This document shows positions 12,543 through 21,289 of a DNA stretch of 64,000 nucleotides, in pieces. Every line of letters begins with the position of its first letter. Within the stretch, counting starts at the first letter, position 1. The notes under the pieces are model-generated. The model was not told the origin of the DNA, did no database searches, and saw only the letters and a list, made by a program, of their open reading frames with translations. The stretch is from Lathyrus oleraceus. Its lineage: Eukaryota > Streptophyta > Magnoliopsida > Fabales > Fabaceae. Position numbers and translations under genes: made by a program. Where the stretch lies: contig NC_066581.1 of NCBI RefSeq assembly GCF_024323335.1, forward strand, positions 224,259,039 to 224,323,038, written 5' to 3'.

Positions 12543-14977
12543 TAAATCTTCTTCTAATCATAACTGAAAATCACATTCACCAAAGTTAGATCTAGAAACT
12601 CTTCATTCTCTCCATATTCATCAAGAACTCAACATCTTCAAATCAAGAATTCTTCACCATTTCTCAACCTTTTTTCGAAATTGCTTTTGATTTGAACTCA
12701 CCTAAACCTCTACTCCATCTGTTTTCATGCTTCATCATCCAAAGATCACAAAATCGTGACTGTTCAAAACCTCATCATCCATGGCAAATCTGAATTGTGG
12801 ACAATAGGAGTGAAAGTAATTGAAACGGAGCATAGCATTCACCTTCTATATACTTCTTGTGCATCTGTTTTGAAGAGTTGGAGCTTAAAGCCGCGATCTA
12901 CACACTGCCATTGCCGGTATGTCGAAAATTCGAATCTCCTGTTTTGTTCGATTGATAGGTGCTTTGTGTAGTGCATTTCTTGTAGAATCCAATGGTGCTT
13001 GTGGTTTATAGAATGGTTGATCGTAGGTTACGAAATCTAGATTTAAAGTTATGAATGCAAACCCTAAGTGCTTCGATTTGGTTGATTTAGGAACAATTAG
13101 GATGTAATAGTGTGATATTTGGATTGTGTGTGGAAAGACCTTTCCAACGACTATAGCCATGTCCATTTCTGTAAACATTTCGTGTTCTTCATTTTTTTGT
13201 GATTTCTGGAAAAAGTGTGGGAAGAAGACGATGAAACAAGGCTGTAGATCCAAATTTCCATTCAAACTTTCAAATAAACTGTTTCCCGCCAGCGCCAAAT
13301 TCAATTACAGAAATGCCACTGTTAGTTTAATTAATTTTGTTTAAATTATAGAAAATTATAAAGACATTAGAAAAATCATATAAAATCATAGAAAAATCAC
13401 AAAAATATGGAGATTTTTTCTTTGACTTTGTTGACTTGTGTAGAATTTTTTTGACCTATTGGTCAAAGTTGTGCTTGGCAAATATTTTATTTGGCATAGG
13501 CTTTTCTAATGTATGTCACATTTTGATACATTTTGGCAATTTGATCATGAAATACTCATATCATAAAATAAATGGCTGAAAATTTTTGTGGTGGTTCTTG
13601 ACTCATTAAGGATTATTTATATGTAAATTTCATGAATTTTTGATACCTGGTTAGAGAGCAGCAAATTCTGGAACTTAGGTGTGACAATTTGTGTCACACC
13701 TCTTGATGTCAACTTGTTGAATTTAATTGGATGACCTATGCATGTTGGAATTGGCTGAAATTTTGCATGGTGAATTGTTGATATGTTAGGATGTTGTATG
13801 AATTTTTGTAGAATTTTTCATTGCATTTTCAATTTAATCTTGATTTTTCATTTCTGGTGATTAAATTTGCAAGTCCATGTGACATAGGTTGGTAGATTGA
13901 TTGGGAAATCCTCATATTGTATTGTATGGCCATGAAATTTGATATGCATGAACTAGACACATTGTGTGACCTCCCTGTTTTGGTCTCATCCATTTCTTTT
14001 TTGTTTTCAATGAGATATGAATTTTTGAATTGGATGTATGCATTGATGGTGTGAATTGAAGCATGAAATTGTGTCTGTTTTTGTTGATTTTCATTGACAT
14101 GGTTCCATTTGCCCAATTGAGCTCAAATTTGACATGGTAGACCTTGATTATCCCCTGTTTAGGTGTATTTAATTTGAGATTTTTTTGATGTGTTTTGGCA
14201 TGGCTTTGAATGCAATACTTCTGTTTGTATATTTGGTGCTTCATTTGAACCAATATGGATTGTTTTGTGCATGAATTGAGCATGATGGATGATATAAACA
14301 TGAGACCAATGATGTTTGCTCTTGTTAGACTTTAATTTGAGATTGGTTGGTGAATGCCTTGCTGTTTTAAATTTTTTTCTTGCTTTTGGACCCTAGGCTT
14401 GGCCTAGTGGTCTAGTTGCTAATGTTTGCTTGGTTTTTCAGGATCAAAAAGCAATGCACATGGATAATGGTCCAAATCAATTTTGATTGATGTTGTTGAT
14501 GTTTGTACACTAACATAACATTGTTTTGTAGGTGTTGGAGCTTGGGCTTAAGCCTTGAGCTTGCTTTGTGTTGTATTGTTTAAACTGTTTGATTGTTTGC
14601 TGTACAATTTGTCTGATTGAATACTGACTGAGTTTGATTGTTTCCAGGTACTTTAGCTGCTCAGTTCCTTGTGAACTTTTGCTTTGCGTTGCTTAAGCAA
14701 CTTGCATTGAGGTAAGTCCTCTCGACTTCATGTAGTCTGGAGACCCGGCTGTTACCGGGCCGGGCAAATAAATGTCTGAAGTCCTCCTTAAGAGGCAATG
14801 ATTGTGGTTGTTTATTTTTAAGCCAAGCAGGAAAAGCCCTTCAAGTAAGGCAATTGGTGGAAGGTAGGGACAAGCAACCTGTCCCCCACTATTCAGTTGA
14901 GTCTTCTCCTTGCTCCCATTACATGGTTGTAGCATTGAGATCAAAAGCCCAAGATCCGTTGTGTCAGAGTCATCGAG

Positions 14978-14985
14978 TATAAAAG
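14978..14985 (+). promoter_or_regulatory. Alternative TATA candidate in E2 5' LTR
   Basis: TATAAAAG in CGAGTATAAAAGGGTTCC. It is a good TATA match by sequence, but about 1.1 kb from the LTR end and inside a region conserved for other reasons. Confidence 0.25.
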
Positions 14986-15426
14986 GGTTCCCCTATTCTG
15001 GACCCATGCTCATTTGTCAGCTCTCCCTGGTTAGGGATAAGAGCTGTGAGGTCTCATCCTCACTTCATCCTTTCATCTGCTTCACCTTAGCCTCGTAATG
15101 GCAAGGTTAAGAGCAAAACCAGCCTGTACAGACGACTCGCTTCGGCGGTCAAACCCCATTGATTGAGCCTCTTGTTTGGTTATAGTGGGTGTTTTGTGAT
15201 TATTTGATTGACATGTTTGTTTGAGATGCCTGTTCTCATTTAATGTTGATGTATGATTGTATGCTTGTGTGCTAGCTTCTTTCCTGGTTAGGTTAGTTTG
15301 CTTATGCAAGTAGGATAGAAACCTGAACTTAGGGCGACTTTGCATGACAACATTAGGCTCGAGTCTCAGCTCCCTAGTGTCGTGTTTTCCCCTCTGTCTC
15401 TGGTTAGGAGAGTTTCATCCCTTTCA

Positions 15427-15495
15427 GGGGAACTACATCGCCCTGATCCTTGTTCCAGACAAGGTATGTAGGCAGGTGGTCGTGCGAGACCACTC
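15427..15495 (+). ncRNA. Structured motif copy a (three stems) in E2 5' LTR
   Basis: Outer stem CTACA (15433-15437) with TGTAG (15467-15471). Inside it, hairpin CCTTGT (15448-15453) with ACAAGG (15459-15464) around loop TCCAG. Downstream, hairpin GTGGTC (15476-15481) with GACCAC (15488-15493) around GTGCGA. It is a putative RNA element; no function is shown. The 3' LTR has the same copy at 26567-26635. Confidence 0.55.
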
Positions 15496-15540
15496 CGGGC
15501 AACCTTTTTCTTTTTTGCGTGCGTTAACTTATCTGATTGT

Positions 15541-15679
15541 ATGTTTTGGCTCGGATGCCGACGTAAGCCCAGTGATTGGCAGTCGGGCTCCACGTTTGCC
15601 GTTTTGTGCGTGTTTTGGTTCGGATGCTGACGTAATTCCATCCAGTGGTTGTCGGGCTCCATGTTTGCCACCCTTGCTT
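15541..15679 (+). repeat. Two tandem ~70-bp units in E2 5' LTR
   Basis: Both units run GTTTTGG-TCGGATGC-GACGTAA ... GTCGGGCTCCA-GTTTGCC. The first starts near 15541 and the second near 15610; they differ at several positions. Repeated in the 3' LTR at 26681-26819. Confidence 0.7.
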
Positions 15680-15713
15680 GTTTGTATGTGTTGTGTTGTT
15701 TGGCGTGCGTAAG

Positions 15714-15780
15714 CCGAACTACAGTGGCTCTGATTCTTGTTCCAGACAAGATATGTAGGCATAAGGTGCGATACCTTATC
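15714..15780 (+). ncRNA. Structured motif copy b in E2 5' LTR
   Basis: Outer stem CTACA (15719-15723) with TGTAG (15754-15758). Inner hairpin CTTGT (15736-15740) with ACAAG (15746-15750) around TCCAG. Third hairpin ATAAGGT (15761-15767) with ACCTTAT (15773-15779) around GCGAT. The third stem differs completely from copy a yet still pairs. Repeated in the 3' LTR at 26854-26920. Confidence 0.55.
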
Positions 15781-16073
15781 GAGCCCGTTCCTCTTAATCC
15801 CACCTGCGTTCCCCGTGTGTGTGTGTGATGTTTAGCAACCTTTTCTTTATTCTAGGACGTGGATCCCTAGGAGTACCTAGGACGTGAGGGGTGCTAATAC
15901 CTTCCCCTCGCGTAACCGACTCCCGAACCTTTTCTCTCTGGTCGCGAGACCATGTCTTTCCAGGTTTCTCTGAGCGTTTCCTTTCCCTATCTTGGGATAA
16001 ATAACGTTTAGTGGCGGCTCTGTGTGTTTTTATTTTTAGGCTCGCCGGTTGATTTTTCGCAGGATGCGACAGC

Positions 16074-16091
16074 TGGCGACTCTGCTGGGGA
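16074..16091 (+). promoter_or_regulatory. E2 primer-binding site (tRNA-Arg)
   Basis: TGGCGACTCTGCTGGGGA lies 2 bp after the LTR end. It is complementary to a tRNA 3' end TCCCCAGCAGAGTCGCCA. As I recall it, the plant tRNA-Arg 3' end is the same but for one base (GCGGAG for GCAGAG). tRNA-Arg priming is established for Ogre elements. Confidence 0.85.
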
Positions 16092-16155
16092 ACTACATCG
16101 CCCTGATCCTCGTGCCAGACGAGGTATGTAGGCAGGTGGTCGTGCGAGACCACTC
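16087..16155 (+). ncRNA. Structured motif copy c in the leader, next to the primer site
   Basis: A 96-bp stretch (16087-16182) repeats LTR bases 15427-15522 with four changes. Two of the changes are compensatory: inner stem CCTCGT (16108-16113) pairs with ACGAGG (16119-16124), against CCTTGT/ACAAGG in copy a. The outer stem CTACA/TGTAG and the downstream stem GTGGTC/GACCAC are kept. The first GGGG overlaps the primer-binding site. Confidence 0.6.
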
Positions 16156-16185
16156 CGGGCACCCTTTTTCTTTTTTGCGTGTGTT

Positions 16186-18297
16186 TTGTTTGCCAGCTAT
16201 CAGGCTCGAGTTCCCGACTCCCTGTTAAGGCAGTACATGCTGGTTCATACCACTTTGTTGATTTCCAAGATGGATCCAATCAAGTACATTTTTGAGAAGC
16301 CAGCATTGACCGGACGGGTTGCGAGGTGGCAAATGATTTTGACAGAATATGATATACAGTACACCTCTCAGAAAGCGATCAAGGGGAGTGTATTGTCTGA
16401 TTACCTCGCCCAGCAACCCATTGATGATTATCAACCGATGAAGTTTGAATTCCCTGATGAGGACATCATGTTTCTCAAATCGAAAGATTGCGAGGAACCG
16501 ATCCCGGAGGAGGGGCCTGACCCTGAATCCGAATGGATTCTGATGTTTGATGGGGCCGTTAACGTGAACGGAAGCGGTGTTGGTGCTGTTTTGGTTACGC
16601 CGAAAGGATCCCACATTCCTTTTGCTGCCCGGCTAACATTTGAGTGTACCAACAACGTAGCTGAATATGAAGCTTGCATATTGGGTATTGAGGAGGCTAT
16701 TGATTTGAGAATCAAGAACCTTGTGATATATGGAGATTCAGCTCTGGTGATAAATCAGGTTAACGGGAAATGGTATACGCATCAATCTCATTTGGTTCCG
16801 TATCGAGATTATACGAGGAGATTGTTGACGTTTTTCACCGAGGTGAAGTTGCATCATGTGCCTAGAGAGGAGAATCCTTTGGCAGATGCTTTGGCTACTC
16901 TGGCCGCCTTGATTAAGGTGCAGAGGTGGAATCAGTTCCCCCATGTTGAAGTGGGACGTCTGGATAGACCGGCTTATGTGTTTGCTGTTGATACGGCCTC
17001 TGATGATGAGAAGCCGTGGTATTATGATATCAAGCGCTATCTAGAGACTCAAGAGTATCCTGAGGGAGCATCGAAGAAAGATAGAAAGACTCTGCGGAGG
17101 TTAGCCATGGTGTTCTACCTGAATAAGGATGGGGTTTTGTATAAGCGGAATTTTGATTGGGTCTTGCTCAGATGTGTTGATGATGCAGAAGCAAGCCAAT
17201 TGATGAAAGAGGTTCATGAGGGATCGTTCGGTACCCATGCCAGTGGGAATGCAATGGTGAAGAAGCTGCTGAGAGCAGGTTATTATTGGATGACAATGGA
17301 GGCCCAATGTTTTAATTTCGTGCGGAAGTGTCATAAATGCCAGATTTATGCTGATAAGGTGCACGTGCCTCCAAATCCGTTGAGCTTAATGTCGTCTCCA
17401 TGGCCGTTTGCTATGTGGGGCATTGATATGATTGGAAAGATAGAGCCTACGGCTTCGAATGGGCACAGATTCATATTAGTGGCTATTGATTACTTCACCA
17501 AGTGGGTAGAAGCAGCCTCTTATACGAATGTGACGAAGCAGGTTGTTGCTAGATTTCTCAAGAGAGACATCATTTGCCGATATGGAGTTCCCGAGAGAAT
17601 CATTACTGATAATGGTTCTAACTTGAATAATAAGATGATGGCAGAGCTGTGTCGGGAATTCAAGATTGAGCATCACAATTCTTCTCCCTATCGTCCGAAG
17701 ATGAATGGGGCGGTTGAGGCAGCCAACAAGAATATAAAGAAGATTGTGCAGAAAATGGTGGTAACCTACAAGGATTGGCATGAGATGTTGCCGTTCGCAT
17801 TGCATGGGTATCGAACGTCGGTACGCACATCTACTGGGGCAACTCCGTTCTCGTTGGTATATGGGATGGAGGCTGTACTACCTGTCGAGGTTCAGATTCC
17901 CTCTTTGAGAGTCCTGATGGACGTAAAATTGCAAGAGGCTGAATGGGTACTGTACCGCGGTACGTACGTCTGCTGGGGCACACGCCTTTCTCATTTAGAA
18001 AGCTTGATTGAAGAAAAGAGGCTAGCAGCCATCTGTCATGGGCAGTTATACCAGCAACGGATGAAGCGTGCTTTTGACAAGAAGGTGCGACCTCGGGTAT
18101 ATCACGTGGGTGATATGGTGCTGAAAAGGATCCTTCCTCCTCAAAACGATCGAAGGGGCAAATGGACGCCGAATTATGAAGGTCCATTCGTGGTCAAGAA
18201 GGTTTTCTCTGGCGGAGCCTTGTTGTTGACGACCATGGATGGTGAGGATTTTTCATCCCCTGTGAATGCGGACGCGGTTAAAAAATACTTCGTATAA
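16186..18297 (+). CDS. RNase H-integrase polyprotein of E2 (truncated pol)
   Basis: 703 codons with no stop. Residues about 1-15 come from the leader; family pol begins near residue 14 (LRQYM), so the deletion joint is near base 16228 and the start codon is only a formal one. Residues 14-110 are the RT connection region. RNase H spans about 115-245, with D122, E160, D184 and D234. Integrase has an HHCC zinc site (H344, H351, C382, C385), a catalytic D414, D475, E511 (D35E spacing) and a C-terminal domain ending VKKYFV. Protease and the RT core are missing. Residues about 586-607 replace the usual family sequence with a segment around the palindrome GTACCGCGGTAC. Expected role: cDNA integration, if expressed and supplied with the rest in trans. 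Confidence 0.9.
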   Translation: MFASYQARVPDSLLRQYMLVHTTLLISKMDPIKYIFEKPALTGRVARWQMILTEYDIQYTSQKAIKGSVLSDYLAQQPIDDYQPMKFEFPDEDIMFLKSKDCEEPIPEEGPDPESEWILMFDGAVNVNGSGVGAVLVTPKGSHIPFAARLTFECTNNVAEYEACILGIEEAIDLRIKNLVIYGDSALVINQVNGKWYTHQSHLVPYRDYTRRLLTFFTEVKLHHVPREENPLADALATLAALIKVQRWNQFPHVEVGRLDRPAYVFAVDTASDDEKPWYYDIKRYLETQEYPEGASKKDRKTLRRLAMVFYLNKDGVLYKRNFDWVLLRCVDDAEASQLMKEVHEGSFGTHASGNAMVKKLLRAGYYWMTMEAQCFNFVRKCHKCQIYADKVHVPPNPLSLMSSPWPFAMWGIDMIGKIEPTASNGHRFILVAIDYFTKWVEAASYTNVTKQVVARFLKRDIICRYGVPERIITDNGSNLNNKMMAELCREFKIEHHNSSPYRPKMNGAVEAANKNIKKIVQKMVVTYKDWHEMLPFALHGYRTSVRTSTGATPFSLVYGMEAVLPVEVQIPSLRVLMDVKLQEAEWVLYRGTYVCWGTRLSHLESLIEEKRLAAICHGQLYQQRMKRAFDKKVRPRVYHVGDMVLKRILPPQNDRRGKWTPNYEGPFVVKKVFSGGALLLTTMDGEDFSSPVNADAVKKYFV

Positions 18298-18301
18298 AAG
18301 A

Positions 18302-18505
18302 GACCCGCTGGACGAAAAGAACAAAATAGTCCAGGAAAAAATGGGCATCCCGGCGAACCAAAAACAGAAAAAGGTTCGGGCAAAAATTAGGGATAAAATG
18401 AAAAATTGTACACCCGGCAAGTCGAAAACCTGAAAAGGCGACTTGGGCAAAAAAGGGTATCCCGGTGGACTGAAAACCCGAAAGGGCGGTCCAGGCAAAA
18501 GAGGG
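18302..18505 (+). ncRNA. Run of four hairpins after the E2 integrase stop
   Basis: Four units in a row, each roughly CCCGG-stem-GAAAA...-stem-GGCAAAA. The stems are CTGGAC/GTCCAG, CGAACC/GGTTCG, CAAGTCG/CGACTTG and TGGACT/GGTCCA. The same four-unit order occurs in BC (33575-33775) and AD (39500-39700) on the other strand, and decayed at 58180-58280. Probably an RNA element of the 3' UTR; role unknown. Confidence 0.6.
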
Positions 18506-19059
18506 ATTGAAACGAACAACTGCGTCTAGCATGATCGTTTGCGCTTTGGTTGAGGCATCATGGATAATACCCGGTAGGGATCAGTCGGAATCGTCTTGTT
18601 CAGAAGGCAGAAAGCACGGAGAGTCTGAGGACATATGGGGTGTAACCGAGTTGGAACTCGATGAGATCACGGGTTTCACATTGCCATTAGGATAGATTTT
18701 TCCTTTTGTGCGCAATTACCTCTTTTCAGGAATTGCTTCCTTTTGTATTACTCATTTGAGCCACACACTTTTCAAATCAATAGAATGCAAATTCAATCAA
18801 ATAATTTTGTTTTTGTTTTTCATAACCGCTTTGATTGCAAAAACATCCAGATATTTTTGATAAAGAATCTTGCATTTTAAGACATACAGGTTCCTTCCAA
18901 TGCATGTCTATAAGATTGAAAACTAGAAATCTTATTTGGAAGGTTGAGTGACCCGAGTGTTGAAATCTTGACACGCCTGTGGCACGGTTTTATCTGACGA
19001 TCTGTTTTGCAGGAACTGTTAGATATTTTCACTCACTTGCAGGTTGTGATGCGAAAGCT
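18506..19059 (+). other. E2 3' UTR, unique part
   Basis: No coding frame or repeat is seen. It starts with sequence rich in GAT/GAG and then becomes AT-rich. Confidence 0.5.
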
Positions 19060-20160
19060 TTGTAATAGATCCCCAGAGAGTCCGACCAGGGACGAATGGA
19101 TATGAAAGAATGATAAAGACGTTGAGGCGTACGACGATCCTTGATGATAATCAAGAAGACTCTTCAAAGTCGGAAGACTTGAAAGTATGCGATTCCCCGC
19201 AGAGTCCGATCGGGGACGAGTGCACGAAGAAGGGCGACGAAGAGACGACGAGAGACGTCCGACGACCTTTGGAATTAATCAAGAAGACTCTTCAAAGTCG
19301 GAAAATTGAAATTTCTGTATAAACACCAGGAGTACGTTTCTCGTCGAGCGCGGAGCGACTTGGAATACAAGATGATGGAGCAGAAAAGGTCCAGATGAGT
19401 CTGGGGGTTCTCAAAAGTGGAAAGTCGATACGAGATTGGGAGGTGGATGCCAAGGTTCGACGAGTCGACGGGTGTTCTGTACCAACTTTTCTCATTTCCC
19501 AGCTAGGCCCCAAGCGGAGTTATAGGACTAGCTCCCCAGCAGATCCAAGGTCTGTAGACTTTCTCCAGCCGAGTCAGGGTGGTTATCTCCGGCAGGTTTA
19601 CAACGATGTTTCCTCAGCAGCCAGGCCTGAAGGTTGCTACTCCCCGAGTGGAGCGGGTTTCAAAGAAATATATCTCCAGCAGTTCCCCGAGTGGAGCGGG
19701 TTTTTTCAATGACATATCTCTCCAACAGTGTTCATTCTACCAGTGGATTGAACGAGTTTCTGTAGCAGACGAATATCTGCATCCCCAGCCGAGGGTATCC
19801 TACATGTGGATTGATTGGGTCCTCCCCAGCGGAGTAGTTGTCGTTCCCCTAGCAGGGTCTGGATGGTATTCCCCCAGCAGGTTGAAGATTGCTCTTTTCC
19901 CCAGCGGGAGTATCTGTGAGGGTTCCCAAAGCAGAGTTGGGATCTATATCCCCAGCAAGTCAAAGACTGTAGTATTCCCACAGAGTGCAGTGAAGGATCT
20001 GTATCCCCAGCATGTCCTCGAGAGGGTTAGGTGCAAAGGATCTGTATCCCCAGCAAGGGTTGTCTATTTCCTAGCAGCAGTGCTATCCCCGGTAGGGTGG
20101 AAATCGGAGCAGTGGCGGGTTCCTCAGCAGAGAGTCTCGTTTTCCCCAGAAAATTCCCTT
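19060..20160 (+). repeat. E2 3' UTR: irregular repeats with tRNA-Arg-like motif
   Basis: At least fifteen copies of a motif close to TCCCCAGCAGAGT are spread at 25-120 bp intervals, for example near 19072, 19194, 19537, 19782, 19823, 19872, 19898, 19952, 20004 and 20047. This is the 3'-end sequence of tRNA-Arg, and so complementary to the element's own primer site. The copy at 19823 reads TCCCCAGCGGAGT. Units between motifs vary. The open frame at 19579-20223 follows the repeats and is not a protein I recognise. Confidence 0.65.
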
Positions 20161-20636
20161 GAGGGGGATATTTTTATGCATTCATCATGTAGAATAAGCA
20201 TTGCATATTGCATAGAAAAATAAATAAATCGCGTAGCATTTCCATAATTATGGAGCATTACGCAGAAAATGATCATGCATCATAGCAAACATCAGCTAGT
20301 CTCAAGCTGCGGTTACCGTTTGAGAGGTGTTTTGCCAGAAGATGAAGATGTTACTCCGAAGAGTTTAGCCTCATGATTGGATCAGAGATGTACCCCAGTG
20401 GTGCGATACTGGAGGAAGCTTTTCCGTCGGGCCGAGATGGGAATGAAGATTGGAGAATGTTACGCGATCAACGCGATTCAAGCCGTGGTTACCGCTTGAG
20501 ATTTGGTTTTGTCGGACAATGAAGACGATACTCCGAGGAGTTCAGCATTGTGAGTTTGGAACAACAGTATCTACCGGTCATCAGTAAGTGTCTGGTCGAG
20601 CTTTCTTTGATGTCAGTAAACATCATCATCCGATGT
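20161..20636 (+). other. E2 3' UTR spacer
   Basis: Non-coding. Two loosely repeated blocks, one around 20302 (CTGCGGTTACCG) and one around 20481 (CCGTGGTTACCG), each run into GAAGATG or GAAGACG and then TACTCCGA(A/G)GAGTT(T/C)AGC. Confidence 0.5.
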
Positions 20637-21148
20637 TCAGTAAACGTCGAGTTTCTTCCCAGACATCAGTAAGTGTTTGGTCGGTCATTGTTTGATGTCC
20701 TGTCAACATCATTGTTTGATGTCCTGTCAACATCCTTGTTTGATGTCCTGTCAACATCCTTGTTTGATGTCCTGTCAACATCCTTGTTTGATGTCCTGTC
20801 AACATCCTTGTTTGACGTCCTGTCAACATCATTGTTTGATGTCCTGTCAACATCATTGTTTGATGTCCTGTCAACATCCTTGTTTGATGTCCTGTCAACA
20901 TCCTTGTTTGATGTCCTGTCAACATCATTGTTCGATGTCCTGTAAACATCATTGTTTGATGTCTTGTCAACATCCTTGTTTGATGTCTTGTCAACATCCT
21001 TGTTTGATGTCCTGTCAACATCCTTGTTTGATGTCCTGTCAACATCATTGTTTGATGTCCTGTCAACATCATTGTTCGATGTCCTGTCAACATCATTGTT
21101 TGATGTCCAGTAAACGTCGAGTTTTCTCCCAGTCATCAGTCAGTGTCT
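20637..21148 (+). repeat. 24-bp hairpin minisatellite with direct-repeat borders
   Basis: Seventeen full 24-bp units (about 20690-21105) of TTTGATGTCCTGTCAACATC plus 4 bases. Each contains GATGT and ACATC arms around CCTGTCA. The array is bordered by two copies of an approximately 42-bp sequence beginning CAGTAAACGTCGAGTTT (20637 and 21108). Since 24 is a multiple of 3, all frames stay open across it, which is not evidence of coding. Confidence 0.9.
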
Positions 21149-21289
21149 GGTTGAAAGTGTTACTCTGAGGAGTGTGGTACCATGACGTCAGATCAGCAGT
21201 GTTCCCCAGTAGTGCGATATTGGAGGAAATGTTTCCGTCGGACAGAGATGGAAATGATATCAGAAGACGTTACGCGATCAGCGCGATTC

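Larger units (their letters stand above)
11114..16071 (+). repeat. E2 5' LTR
   Basis: 4958 bp, starting TGTAACACCTC and ending GATGCGACA. It contains a TATA candidate at 12534, a second at 14978, two tandem copies of an approximately 70-bp unit (15541-15679) and two copies of a three-stem structured motif (15427-15495 and 15714-15780). Its open frames are short and match no protein I know. An LTR this long is typical of Ogre-type elements. Confidence 0.95.

Noticed and set aside
11114..16071. Many short open frames within the long LTRs
   Set aside because: They are copied exactly in both LTRs because the LTRs are identical, and have no known domain; conservation here reflects youth only.
19060..20160. 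Sequences like tRNA-Arg as possible tRNA genes or pseudogenes
   Set aside because: Only the 3'-terminal 12-15 bases match; no D-, anticodon- or T-arm is found upstream.
19579..20223. 214-codon open frame as a possible extra gene of E2
   Set aside because: It runs through irregular repeats, has no family resemblance, and relatives' repeats do not keep the frame.
20626..21168. Long open frames on both strands (about 156 and 163 codons) with 8-residue repeats
   Set aside because: The 24-bp unit is a multiple of three, so every frame stays open. No known repeat protein matches and the region is an LTR element's 3' UTR.
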